This document shows positions 15,511 to 24,248 of a stretch of 64,000 nucleotides of DNA, one piece after another. Every line of letters starts with the position of its first letter. Position 1 is the first letter of the stretch. Position numbers and translations under genes: made by a program. Below the pieces are notes generated by a model, which was given only the letters and a program-made list of their open reading frames with translations, did not search any database and was not told the DNA's origin. Source of the DNA: DATLLN01 sp963720885 (GTDB lineage: Bacteria > Actinomycetota > Thermoleophilia > Gaiellales > JAICJC01); contig CAVRGW010000004.1 in the NCBI GenBank assembly GCA_963720885.1, forward strand, positions 372,001 to 436,000. The letters are read 5' to 3'.

Positions 15511-17471
15511 CCGTCCGCCCGCTCGTCCAGGTGGAGCGCCACCCGCTCGGGCCGCGGGTCTGCGTGCTGGGCGTCCGGGTCCACGAGTGGCATCTCGGGG
15601 CGGCGCTGCTGTGCGCCGTGGGGGTGCTCGATCTGCTCGATCTGCTGAACGGCGGCCCGGTCGCGTACCTGCTCGCCTTCGCCGGGATCTGGGCGATCGT
15701 CAAGGACTGGCGCGACCTGACGCCGCACCTGCGCGACACGGCGGCGTGGCGGGTGGGGCTGCACCGTCCGCCCGGGCGCCTGCGGGCCGCCCGGCGCGCC
15801 GACTGGATCCCGCCGGCGGCGGCCGCAGCGGCGGCGTCGACCGCGCTCTGCTCGCTGGCGACGACGCTCTCGCCGGGCCTCGGCTGGCGGGGGCACGTGC
15901 TCGCGAGCCTGACCCCGGTGCGGACGGCGGCCGTGTTCCACGCCGCCGTGATCCCAGTCTCCTGGGCGCTACTGATCGCGGCCTACTCGCTGTGGCGCCG
16001 CCGCCGGCGCGCATGCGACGTCGCCGTAGTGCTGCTGGTGGTGCTCGGCGTGTTCAACCTGCTGGACGGCCCGGAGCTTGAGGAGGCGGCACTGTCCTGG
16101 GCCGCTGCGGGGATGCTCTGGTACGGGCGTGAGAGCTTCGTTGCCGAGCCGGGCACGATCCGCCTGCGGCTCTCGCTTTGGGCTGCCGGCGCCGCGGCGA
16201 TGGCGACGCTGCTGTTCAGTACGCTGGCCGCGTGGTCGGCGGCGCCCGGCCGGCTTCCGGCGGGCGAGGTTCTGTGGACGAGCTGGGACATGCTGGTCTG
16301 GCGCGACCCGCCCGTGCCGTTCCAGGACGAGTTCCGGTTCGTCCCGCACGCCGTCGGCGTGCTCTCGCTGTTCGCGCTGATGGTCGTTGCATGGGCCGTG
16401 TTCCGGCCGCTGGCCTCGGCCCGGCCACTCCCAGACCCGGACGAGCGCGAGCAGGCCAGACGCCTTGTTGCCGCGTATGGCGACGATGCTCTCAGCTACT
16501 TCAAGCTGCGGTCGGACAAGCGCTACCTGTGGGGCGAGGAGGGCGAGGCGCTGATCGGCTACAGGGTCGAGAACCGGGTGCTGCTGGTGTCAGGCGACCC
16601 GGTCGGCCCGCCGGACGCCGTGCGCGGCCTGATGCGGGACGCCGTGCGGCTCGCCGACCGGCACGACCTGCGGTTCGCCGTCGTCGGCGCCAGCCAGGGG
16701 CTGCGCGACTGGGCCGTGGCCGAGGGACTGCGCTCGCTGTACATCGGCGACGAGGCGGTCGTCCCGACGAGCGGCTTCTCGCTCGAGGGGCGGGCGATGC
16801 GCAAGGTGCGGCAGTCGGTCGCGCGCCTCGAGCGGGCGGGGTACCGGACCGAGCTGGTCGCGATGTGCGAGGCGTCCGACGAGCTGCTGGGCGAGCTTGA
16901 GCACGTGTCGCTGGTGTGGCGGGGCGGGGCCGAGGAGCGGGGCTTCTCGATGGCCCTCGACGGCGTCGGCGGCCCGAATCAGGACGACACGGTGGTGGTC
17001 GTGACGCGAGGGCCGGACGACCGCGTCGCGGCGTTCATCCAGTTCGTCCCGCACCGGCAGGGATCGGCGATGTCGCTGGCGGCGATGCGCCGGCTGCCGG
17101 ACACCCCCAACGGCCTGATGGAGTTCACCATAGTCCGGTCGATCGAGATGCTGGGCGGCGATGGGGTCGACGAGCTGTCGCTGAACTTCGTCGCGTTCGG
17201 GCGTCAGCTGCGCGACCCGGCGGGCGTCCTCGACCGTTCGCTGGGCTGGGTGCTGCGGATCGCCGACCGCTGGTTCCAGATCGAGCGGCTGCGCCGGTTC
17301 AGCGAGAAGTTCGGGCCGTCGTGGCGTCCCCGCTACCTGATCTTCCAGCATCCGACGGCGCTGCCCCGCTGCGCGCTGGCGGTGATGTGGGCCGAGGGCC
17401 AGGCGCCGCGGCCATCGCGGCCGCGGCCATCGCGGCCGGGCGACCGCAGCCGCGAGGCCGCCGGGGTCTGA
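15507..17471 (+). CDS. Membrane protein with C-terminal DUF2156 (MprF/LysX-like acyltransferase) domain
   Basis: A 654-residue protein. The N-terminal half (about 1-300) has around six membrane helices. The C-terminal half (about 320-630) is a DUF2156 GNAT-fold domain like that of phosphatidylglycerol lysyltransferases, with KRYLWGEEGEALIGYRVENR, GDPVGPPDA and RAMRKVRQSVARLERAGY. In MprF this domain transfers an aminoacyl group from tRNA to a lipid. Here the lipid and amino acid are unknown, and the N-terminal helices are not a clear flippase. GTG 15507 overlaps the upstream stop. The last 20 residues contain a duplicated RPRPS unit from a 15-bp direct repeat, and the stop codon lies inside a REP-like palindrome. 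Confidence 0.8.
   Translation: MTVRPLVQVERHPLGPRVCVLGVRVHEWHLGAALLCAVGVLDLLDLLNGGPVAYLLAFAGIWAIVKDWRDLTPHLRDTAAWRVGLHRPPGRLRAARRADWIPPAAAAAAASTALCSLATTLSPGLGWRGHVLASLTPVRTAAVFHAAVIPVSWALLIAAYSLWRRRRRACDVAVVLLVVLGVFNLLDGPELEEAALSWAAAGMLWYGRESFVAEPGTIRLRLSLWAAGAAAMATLLFSTLAAWSAAPGRLPAGEVLWTSWDMLVWRDPPVPFQDEFRFVPHAVGVLSLFALMVVAWAVFRPLASARPLPDPDEREQARRLVAAYGDDALSYFKLRSDKRYLWGEEGEALIGYRVENRVLLVSGDPVGPPDAVRGLMRDAVRLADRHDLRFAVVGASQGLRDWAVAEGLRSLYIGDEAVVPTSGFSLEGRAMRKVRQSVARLERAGYRTELVAMCEASDELLGELEHVSLVWRGGAEERGFSMALDGVGGPNQDDTVVVVTRGPDDRVAAFIQFVPHRQGSAMSLAAMRRLPDTPNGLMEFTIVRSIEMLGGDGVDELSLNFVAFGRQLRDPAGVLDRSLGWVLRIADRWFQIERLRRFSEKFGPSWRPRYLIFQHPTALPRCALAVMWAEGQAPRPSRPRPSRPGDRSREAAGV
17406..17435 (+). 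repeat. Two-copy 15-bp direct repeat at gene end
   Basis: GCCGCGGCCATCGCG occurs twice in tandem at 17406-17420 and 17421-17435. It lies in frame in the last codons of the DUF2156 gene and encodes repeated Arg-Pro-Ser residues. It adjoins the REP-like element and probably arose by slippage. Confidence 0.8.
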
Positions 17472-17688
17472 CCCCGCTCTGACCCCGCTTGGGCCACAAG
17501 TTCGCAACGACCTGCGCCGATTCTCCCCGTCTCTGTCCGCTCCTCGGCGTGTCCGCCGCGCTTCCCGGCGAATCACGCCGGTTCGTCGTGGCTCTCATCG
17601 CCCGGCGGGCCGATCGCGCACCGCCCCGCGCGAATCCGGCACGCAATCGTGACGCCCCGGGTCCCGGGTCAGAGCGGGGTCAGACCCC
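17463..17688. repeat. REP-like / MITE-like element bounded by inverted GGGGTCnGACCCC palindromes
   Basis: The left arm (17463-17486) and right arm (17666-17688) are reverse complements over 23 bases. Each arm contains a 13-base near-palindrome, GGGGTC-n-GACCCC, that can form its own hairpin. The 179-base interior is less strictly GC-biased and has no convincing gene. The left arm overlaps the TGA of the DUF2156 gene, and the right arm lies 123 bases before the PBP start. GGGGTCAGACCCC-type palindromes are known from REP elements mobilised by REP-associated tyrosine transposases in other bacteria. No such transposase is in this window, so mobility is inference. Confidence 0.65.
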
Positions 17689-17811
17689 AGACGCCACGGT
17701 GCTGGTGATCCGCGCGCGTCTTGGCACACGTGGAGTACGGTGTGAGTGCGAGGTCGCACCTCCGGTTGTCTTCGTCGACTCGGGTAATCGACGCATGCTG
17801 GAGGTGAAGCC

Positions 17812-19836
17812 GTGGATCGACGCCTCGATCAGGATCCGGCCCCTGACATCGCCCGCCGCGGGCGCCACCGGCAAGCGCAGCGCAGGCGACATGGGCTGCG
17901 CACGGTGGTCGCCTCCGTCCTGATCGGCGGGCTCACACTGACCGGGATCGGGTGCGTCGCGATGGTCCTGTGGGTTGACGAGGTGAGCGCAGGGATCGAC
18001 ATCTCGACCATGCCCCAGCACCTGCCGGGGGTGAACAGCACCATCCTCGATGCCAACGGCAACCAGCTCGCGCGTGTCGCCTCCACGGAGAACCGGATCC
18101 CCGAGCCGGCGTCGCGGATCTCGCCGTGGCTGGTTCGCGCAACGATCGCGATCGAGGATCGCCGCTTCTACCAGCACGGGGGCGTCGACTACCAGGCGAC
18201 GCTGCGCGCGCTGTGGGCCGACCTGACCGCCGGCCAGATCGTGCAGGGCGGATCGACGATCGAGCAGCAGCTGGCCAAGCTGCTGTACCTGAACGACTCG
18301 CAGACGGTGACGCGCAAGGTGCAGGAGGCGGTGATCGCGAACCAGATCGCCGACCGCTGGTCTCGCTCGAGGATCCTCACCACCTACCTGAACGTCGTGC
18401 CGTACGGCGGCGTCACCTACGGCTGCGAGGCAGCCGCGCGGCTGTACTTCGGTCGGCACTGCGCCGACCTGACACCGCTCCAGGCCGCCACCCTGGCCGG
18501 CCTGCCGCGATCGCCGACGGACTACAACCCGCTGGTACACCCGCGCGCGGCGATCGATCGCCGTAACGAGGTGTTGTCGGTCATGGCATCGAACGGAGAC
18601 TTGACGCCGCGGTTCGCGACGCGGCTCAGCCGCAGGCCGCTCGGGCTCCACCAGCCCGGGCAGCAGGTCGTGCACCAGGCGTATTTCGTGCAGTACGCCG
18701 AGCAGCAGCTCCGCAAGCGGTTCGGCGAGCGCCGCCTGCAGCGGGGCGGCCTGGTCGTCTCGACGACGCTCGACCAGCGCCTACAGGCGGCAGCGGAGGG
18801 CGCCTTCGACAGCGTGCTGACGTCGCCCGACGACCCGGCAGCCGCGCTGGTGGCGATGGATCCGCGGACCGGCGCGCTGCTTGCCTTCGACGCCTCGACC
18901 AACCCCCGCGACGTGCACTTCGATCTGCCTTCCCAGGCTCACCGGCAGGCGGGCTCGGCGTTCAAGCCGTTCGCGTTACTCGCGGCGATGCTCGACGACC
19001 ACATCGACCCGGAGACCACCGAGTACTCCGCCGCGGCGCCGTTCACGACGGTGCTGCCGAACTGCGACCCGATCTTCCCGTCGTGCACGTGGACCGTGAA
19101 CAACGCCGAGCCTGGCGGGTCGGGCATGCTCAACCTCCACCAGGCGCTCGACGGATCGGTCAACGCCGTCTACGCGCGGCTGAGCATGGACATCGGCGCC
19201 GACCCGACCGTCGACATGGCCTACCGGCTGGGCATCCCGCGCTCCGACCGCCTGCCCCGGGTGCCGTCGATCGTGCTCGGCACCGGGCTGGTCACGCCGC
19301 TGGACATGACCTCGGCGTACGCGACGATCGCCGACGGCGGCGTCTACCACCGGCCGCTCGCCGTCACGCAGATCCGCAACGCCACCGGAAAGGTGCACGA
19401 CGTCTCGCCGCCATCTGCCAACCCCGGTCGGCGGGCCATCCCGGCGTGGGCGGCGTCGGAGCTGACGTCGATCCTGCAGGACAACATCACCTGCCGGCTC
19501 GGCCTCTGCACGGGCGGCGGCGCGCAGCTGTCGCCTCCCCGGCCCGAGGCCGGCAAGACCGGCACGGTCGAGTCACACCTCGACGCCTGGTTCTGCGGCT
19601 ACACGCCGTCGCTGGCGGCCTGCGTCTGGATGGGGTTCCCCCAGGGCGAGGAGTCGATGATCCCCGCTGTCGGCAGCGCCGAATCCTTCGGCGGCGGCTA
19701 CCCGGCGACCATCTGGCGTCTGTTCATGGCCTCCGCGCTGGCGGCCGAGCCGCGGCGGTTCCCGCCGGCCGACTTCCCCAAGGTGACCGCCCCCGCCGGG
19801 TGGTACCGGCCCTGGGTGTCGCACGTCCGCAACTGA
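17812..19836 (+). CDS. Class A penicillin-binding protein (transglycosylase/transpeptidase)
   Basis: A 674-residue bifunctional peptidoglycan synthase. One N-terminal membrane anchor (about 33-55) is followed by a GT51 glycosyltransferase domain (about 75-250) with catalytic Glu115 in IAIEDRRFYQHGGVD and the QGGSTIEQQLAK motif. The transpeptidase domain (about 330-640) has the acylated Ser382 in SAFK, the second motif SVN (449-451) and KTGT starting at Lys582. GTG 17812 is supported by GGAGGTGA 5 bases upstream. It polymerises lipid II and crosslinks peptides on the outer face of the membrane. Cys residues around CDPIFPSC and CRLGLC suggest disulfides in the penicillin-binding domain. Confidence 0.93.
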   Translation: MDRRLDQDPAPDIARRGRHRQAQRRRHGLRTVVASVLIGGLTLTGIGCVAMVLWVDEVSAGIDISTMPQHLPGVNSTILDANGNQLARVASTENRIPEPASRISPWLVRATIAIEDRRFYQHGGVDYQATLRALWADLTAGQIVQGGSTIEQQLAKLLYLNDSQTVTRKVQEAVIANQIADRWSRSRILTTYLNVVPYGGVTYGCEAAARLYFGRHCADLTPLQAATLAGLPRSPTDYNPLVHPRAAIDRRNEVLSVMASNGDLTPRFATRLSRRPLGLHQPGQQVVHQAYFVQYAEQQLRKRFGERRLQRGGLVVSTTLDQRLQAAAEGAFDSVLTSPDDPAAALVAMDPRTGALLAFDASTNPRDVHFDLPSQAHRQAGSAFKPFALLAAMLDDHIDPETTEYSAAAPFTTVLPNCDPIFPSCTWTVNNAEPGGSGMLNLHQALDGSVNAVYARLSMDIGADPTVDMAYRLGIPRSDRLPRVPSIVLGTGLVTPLDMTSAYATIADGGVYHRPLAVTQIRNATGKVHDVSPPSANPGRRAIPAWAASELTSILQDNITCRLGLCTGGGAQLSPPRPEAGKTGTVESHLDAWFCGYTPSLAACVWMGFPQGEESMIPAVGSAESFGGGYPATIWRLFMASALAAEPRRFPPADFPKVTAPAGWYRPWVSHVRN

Positions 19837-19920
19837 GTGCGTGTCCTTGGAAGGCGCCGCGCACGCCCGCCGTCTGGTGGACGGGGAAACAACGGATCAC
19901 ACGAGGTGGAGGGTTGACTC

Positions 19921-20964
19921 ATGTGGAAACGGATCGTGGCAATTGGAGGGACTGCGGTGCTGCTGGCGGCCGTCGTCGGGCATGCGGCGTTCGCGTCGGG
20001 TGGGAGGACGAAGACGGCGGCGGTGTCTGCGCCGGCCGGGCCGCCTGCGACGGCGATCGTCAACCATGGCGCGAAGACGGCGGGCGGCTACTGGACGACG
20101 GCTCGCCTGGCGGCGGCGAAGCCGATCGACCGGGTGCGCACGGGACCGGTGCCGGAGTCGTTCGGCACGTCGGTGCTCGACTTCACGCGGTCGCGGATCA
20201 CGCCGCAGACGGCCAACAAGCAGGCGCCGTACAAGGGCGTGGGCAAGCTGTTCTTCACCGAGCCGGGCGTCGGCGACTTCCAGTGCTCGGCGTCGATCAT
20301 CGCGCAGCGGCTGATCGTCACCGCCGGCCACTGCATGTACGGCAGCGGCCACTACTTCACGAACTGGCAGTTCATCCCCGGGTACGACGGATCGCTGGGC
20401 ACGCTGGCCAAGCAGCGGCCGTACGGCACCTGGAACTGGCAGGCGGCCGTCGTCCCGACCAACTACCAGACCACGTCGGGCACCGTCGTCAACGACTACG
20501 ACTTCGGGATCATCGAGCTCGCCGATCAGAGCTTTAGCGGCAAGCTGAAGACGGTGCGGGGGAAGGTCGGCTTCAACTTCCAGACGGTGACCGGGCACCT
20601 CTACGACACAGCGGTGACGATGCTCGGCTATCCGTGCAACTTCGACTCGTGCAACATCATGCAGCGTGTCGACTCGAGCGATCACCGAGCGTCCGGGGTC
20701 GCATCGGGCACGAACGGCGACACCGCGTACGAGTACGGGTCGGATATGACCGGCGGCTCGTCCGGCGGCCCGTGGGTCGAGAACTTCGGCAACCCGGCGA
20801 GCGCGGCGCCGACCGGCGGCTTCGCCACGCGCAACGCGATCGTCGGCGTGACGTCGTACGGCTACACGGACCCGAACGTCAGGGTGCAGGGCGCGTCGCA
20901 GTTCAACGGCGACTTCAGCTCGATCCTGGCCATCATGTGCAACAACCGGGCGGGCAACTGCTGA
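19921..20964 (+). CDS. Secreted trypsin-like serine protease
   Basis: A 347-residue precursor with a signal peptide (MWKRIVAIGG..., cleavage near residue 26) and a pro-region of about 70 residues. An S1-fold protease domain follows. The triad is visible as His137 in TAGHC, an Asp in NDYDFGIIEL (probably Asp194) and Ser281 in GGSSGGPW. Paired Cys residues (QCSAS/GHC and YPCNFDSC) fit an exported, disulfide-bonded enzyme. The overall layout resembles glutamyl-endopeptidase-like S1B proteases. GGAGG lies about 8 bases before the ATG. A hairpin terminator follows the stop. Confidence 0.88.
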   Translation: MWKRIVAIGGTAVLLAAVVGHAAFASGGRTKTAAVSAPAGPPATAIVNHGAKTAGGYWTTARLAAAKPIDRVRTGPVPESFGTSVLDFTRSRITPQTANKQAPYKGVGKLFFTEPGVGDFQCSASIIAQRLIVTAGHCMYGSGHYFTNWQFIPGYDGSLGTLAKQRPYGTWNWQAAVVPTNYQTTSGTVVNDYDFGIIELADQSFSGKLKTVRGKVGFNFQTVTGHLYDTAVTMLGYPCNFDSCNIMQRVDSSDHRASGVASGTNGDTAYEYGSDMTGGSSGGPWVENFGNPASAAPTGGFATRNAIVGVTSYGYTDPNVRVQGASQFNGDFSSILAIMCNNRAGNC

Positions 20965-20980
20965 CCGGCGAGGAGAGCAT

Positions 20981-21008
20981 GAGGGCGCCCCGAGCGGGGG
21001 GCGCCCTC
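20981..21008 (+). terminator. Terminator hairpin after the protease gene
   Basis: A 10-bp perfect inverted repeat, GAGGGCGCCC (20981-20990) with GGGCGCCCTC (20999-21008), and an 8-base loop, 16 bases after the protease stop. There is no strong U-tract. Confidence 0.65.
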
Positions 21009-21104
21009 ACTGCTGTTCCGCCGAGCAGTCTACTGAATGTCGATTCAAGATTCAGAGGCGATCAGTCGATGATCAGGCATCGTCCGATAGCGACTCGGGT
21101 CCTC

Positions 21105-21655
21105 ATGCATCGAATCACCGCCCGCCTCACCTACGCGAACGTCATGTCGACGCTCGCACTCTGCCTCGCGCTGACGGGTTCGGCGGTCGCCGCCGGCGTT
21201 CCCGGCATGATCACCGGCCGCCAGATCGTCGACAACACTGTGCAGTCGCGCGACGTCAGGAACGGCAGCCTGGCAGCGGCCGATCTGAGCGCTGACGCCC
21301 GCCGACTGGTCACCGCACGGACGTCGCACGCGCCGATCACCGGCTACGAGTCGCTCGACCCGATCGTGTCGAAAACGCTGACCTACGGCGGGTTCTTCGT
21401 CGTCTTCACCCAGTTCCGCGCCACCAACACCGGCCCCAACGACGCGTACTTGAACTGCGGCTACCGCGTCAACGGCCTGACCGCGGGCGCCGCCGGCGTC
21501 CAGGCAGCGGCCGGGCATACCGAGACGGGCCTGTCGGTCACCGTCATCCACGGTCCCGGTCCGGCCAGACCGTCCAGTTCGCGTGCGACAACAACGGCTC
21601 GACCTGGAATCTGTCCGGGATCCGGTTCACGGCCTTCCGCCTGGGCACCGGCTGA
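21105..21655 (+). CDS. Secreted protein with ITGRQI-type N-terminal repeat, frameshifted
   Basis: The N-terminus (MHRITARLTY, then a hydrophobic signal segment ending in AVAAG) is followed by ITGRQIVDNTVQSRDVRNGS and LAAADLSADARRL, an arrangement common in exported proteins of Thermoleophilia. The rest is a beta-rich domain. Near 21558 the frame changes by minus one. The expected C-terminus (GQTVQFACDNNGSTWNL, then SGIRFTAFRLGTG) continues in another frame and stops at 21655. Restoring one G in the CCCGGT run gives a continuous protein of about 183 residues. An alternative ATG start is at 21069. Function is unknown; probably a surface or secreted protein. Confidence 0.65.
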
Positions 21656-21679
21656 CGCTTCCAGCTCCCCCCGCGACCC

Positions 21680-21715
21680 GCCCGTCGCCGCGCATCCGGG
21701 CGCGCGGCGACGGGC
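21680..21715. terminator. Bidirectional terminator between convergent genes
   Basis: A perfect 14-bp inverted repeat (21680-21693 with 21702-21715) and an 8-base loop sit between the corrected stop of the plus-strand secreted protein (21655) and the corrected stop of the minus-strand phosphoesterase (21743). Its position supports both corrected ends. Confidence 0.75.
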
Positions 21716-21742
21716 GCTCGCGGAGCTGTGTCCACGTTCTCC

Positions 21743-22719
21743 CTACGGGCTCCAGATCTCGTCGATCGTCGATGCCGTCTGGGCTCCTGCGAGCAGCGGC
21801 ACTCCGTAGCCTGTTTCCAGCGTTCGCAGCAGCCCGTAGTGGTTCGACGGAGCGTCGTAGATGCCGGCGTCGACGGTAGGTCCAGGGCCAGGAACACGAC
21901 GTTGCCGCCGCCCGCGAACTGCTTCGAGTAACTCGGTCCCTTGTTCGACGTTCCCTCGTCGAACGTGATCAGGATCAGGGCGTCCGGATCGGCGTTCTGG
22001 ATCAGCGGCACCTCCTGACGCAGGAACGCATCGAACTGCGCGATCCGGTTCCGCTGCGGCTGGCAGTTGTCGTGGCCATCCTCGCACTCGTTCGGCACGA
22101 CGAGATTGAACTGAGCGGTCGTCCCGTCCAGCACCGTGCGGTTGAACGTGCTCATGTCGTTGGGGCGGACGGGGTTCGTCGGCCCGGTGGAGATGACGCG
22201 CTGGTTGCACTCTGGGCCGGGCGTCGCCGACCACTCGCCGGCGATCCCTTCGACGTTGTCGAAGAACAGCGCCGGATTGTGCTTGGCGGCGTAGTGGTCG
22301 AGGGTCTTTCGGCCGCCCGAGTTGGCCAGCGCGCACGGCGATGGCATCGACTCCATCCAGCTCCGCCAGGTCACACCCGCGCCGTCGAGTTGGTGGAACA
22401 GATTGTCCCAGTCCTCGTGACACTCCTCGGGCGACCCGTCGTCCTGGTGGCAGCCGGTGAACTGACCGGCCATCATCCCGACGTAGTTGGCCTCCGAGAA
22501 GTGCGTCAGCGCGAAGTAGTTGGTCAGCCAGGCGCCCTGCGGCTTCAGGCTGCCCGACAGGTACGGCGCATTGCTCTTGTTGACCTGCGTGATCTCGGTG
22601 TTCTCACCGACGATCAGGTAGACGTGCGGTGTCTGGCGAAGATCCGGCACCCCGCTTGCAGCGGCGGGAACCGATGACGCGCACAGCACCAGCAGGGCGA
22701 CCAACGCCAGGTAACGCAT
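21743..22719 (-). CDS. Secreted phosphoesterase-family (acid phosphatase-like) protein, frameshifted
   Basis: A signal peptide (MRYLALVALLVLCASS...) is followed by a phosphoesterase-family domain of the alkaline-phosphatase superfamily. HVYLIVGENTEITQVN, the Cys-rich CHQDDGSPEECHEDW stretch and DALILITFDEGTSN are characteristic. At about 21883 one base is missing in a GGG run (minus strand). The uncorrected frame reads ALDLPS and drifts into shadow sequence, while the other frame continues with PTVDAGIYDAPSNHYGLLRT and TIDEIWSP and stops at 21743. Corrected length is about 325 residues. Relatives are acid phosphatases or phospholipase C-like enzymes; no substrate can be assigned. Confidence 0.75.
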
Positions 22720-22753
22720 GTAGACCTCCCACTCGAGATTCAGGCCGATCGAG

Positions 22754-24121
22754 TCATGTCTGCCGGTTCATCCAGATCGCGCCCGGCCCGCTGCTGAAGT
22801 TGACGCCCTCGCCGGCCACGGTCACGGCCTTGCCGGTGTTGGTGATCGCGATGCCGTCGTAGTCGCCGTAGCCCGACGTGAAGCCTGCGGCCGACTTGTA
22901 GGTGGCACCGGTCGTCGCGTCCGAGATGTCCGTCTCGGCGCCCCAAGTCTGGCCACCGTCGGTGCTGGCGCGGTAGTACACGTTCCACGCGCCTCCCCGC
23001 GCGTCCATCCAGGTCAGGCGGAAGTCACCGGCCGCGCCGCCGACCACCGCCGGGAAGCTCGCGTTGACCGAACCGTTGGCCAGCTGCGTGGTCGCTCCCC
23101 AGGTGGCCCCGCCGTCGGTCGACCGCCGCACCCACACGTGGCCGTTGCCGCCGACCGCGGTGGCGCCGGAGTACTCGAGCACTGCGGTGCCGCCTCTGTC
23201 GGCCGCGATCGTCGTCGTCGACGACGTGCGGAAGTCGCTCCCGGTGAACACGTGATCGACGACGTTCCGCGTCCAGCTGCCGCCGTTGTTGGTGCTCCGC
23301 CAGACCTCGATGTCGACCGGCCCGGAGCTCTGCGCCGAGCCGCCCGGGTACTTCGAGTCGGCCAGGATTGCGGTGCCGTTGGGCAGCACGGCGAGCCCGT
23401 TCGGGTACCGGTACACGCTCGAGTCGGAGTTCAGCGTGGCCGGCCGAGACCACGTCTGGCCACCGTTGTGCGACGACGACATCAGCAACACGCTCCGGCT
23501 CTCCCAGGCGACGTAGATGTCGTTGCCGTTCGCGCTCGCGCCCATCCAGGGCTTGTCCGACCAGCTGTTCGTCGACAGCGTCACCGGCGTCGTGAACGTC
23601 GCGCCGTGGTCGGTGCTCCTGGCGAACACGATCTGGTTGTAGTTCATCCAGGTCGCCAGCACCGTCCCCGCCGACGTCACCGCGACCACCGGATCCCACT
23701 GGCCGCTGACCTTGGTGCATGCGCACAGCGGGTGCTCACCGCCCCAGTTCGCCCCGCCGTCGCCCGAGACGCGGATCATCATCTGCGGGTTCGGACACGA
23801 GCTCTTCGGACAGGACACGCCGTAGCGGTTGTAGACCGCATAGACGTACGGCGCGGTCGGATCCGCCGCGACATGCGGCTCCCACGTGTCCTCGACGGCC
23901 AGCTTCGCCTCGCCGGCCCAGCCGGCCGCGGCAGCCGTCGCGAACACCTTCACGGCGTTCCGCTGTTCGTACCCGGGGCGCGACGCCACATGCGCCTCGG
24001 CGTCCCTGTCGGGATCGCCGGCACCCTCGTGCTCCTCGCCTCGCGACGTCATCGCCACGGCGCCAGCCGCAGCCGCCAGCACGAGCACAGACAGCAGCAC
24101 CACCCATCGCAATCCGCTCAT
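22754..24121 (-). CDS. Exported BNR-repeat (sialidase-like) beta-propeller protein
   Basis: A 455-residue protein with an N-terminal hydrophobic signal/anchor (about 5-25). A six-bladed propeller carries at least six Asp-box-type motifs (SGDGGANWG, STDHGATF, SHNGGQTWS, STNNGGSWT, STDGGATWG and STDGGQTWG). The fold matches sialidases and other exo-glycosidase-like BNR proteins, but the conserved catalytic Arg triad cannot be confirmed by eye, so enzymatic activity is not claimed. Cys-rich loop CPKSSCPNP suggests disulfides. It is 34 bases upstream of the phosphoesterase on the same strand and probably cotranscribed. Confidence 0.8.
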   Translation of the reverse strand: MSGLRWVVLLSVLVLAAAAGAVAMTSRGEEHEGAGDPDRDAEAHVASRPGYEQRNAVKVFATAAAAGWAGEAKLAVEDTWEPHVAADPTAPYVYAVYNRYGVSCPKSSCPNPQMMIRVSGDGGANWGGEHPLCACTKVSGQWDPVVAVTSAGTVLATWMNYNQIVFARSTDHGATFTTPVTLSTNSWSDKPWMGASANGNDIYVAWESRSVLLMSSSHNGGQTWSRPATLNSDSSVYRYPNGLAVLPNGTAILADSKYPGGSAQSSGPVDIEVWRSTNNGGSWTRNVVDHVFTGSDFRTSSTTTIAADRGGTAVLEYSGATAVGGNGHVWVRRSTDGGATWGATTQLANGSVNASFPAVVGGAAGDFRLTWMDARGGAWNVYYRASTDGGQTWGAETDISDATTGATYKSAAGFTSGYGDYDGIAITNTGKAVTVAGEGVNFSSGPGAIWMNRQT

Positions 24122-24248
24122 TGCTTCCCTCCGTGGTGAGTTGGGACTACATCACCACCGGGCGACGCCGCTGTCAAGCCAGGCATCGTGCGAGGCTTGT
24201 CCGCGGTTTCCGGAGATGACAGGATGGCGCTCGAACGTGGGAGGTGCA

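Noticed and set aside
17489..17923. A plus-strand open frame inside and after the REP-like element
   Set aside because: It spans the element's arm and the PBP leader, overlaps the PBP start and has no domain or ribosome-binding site.
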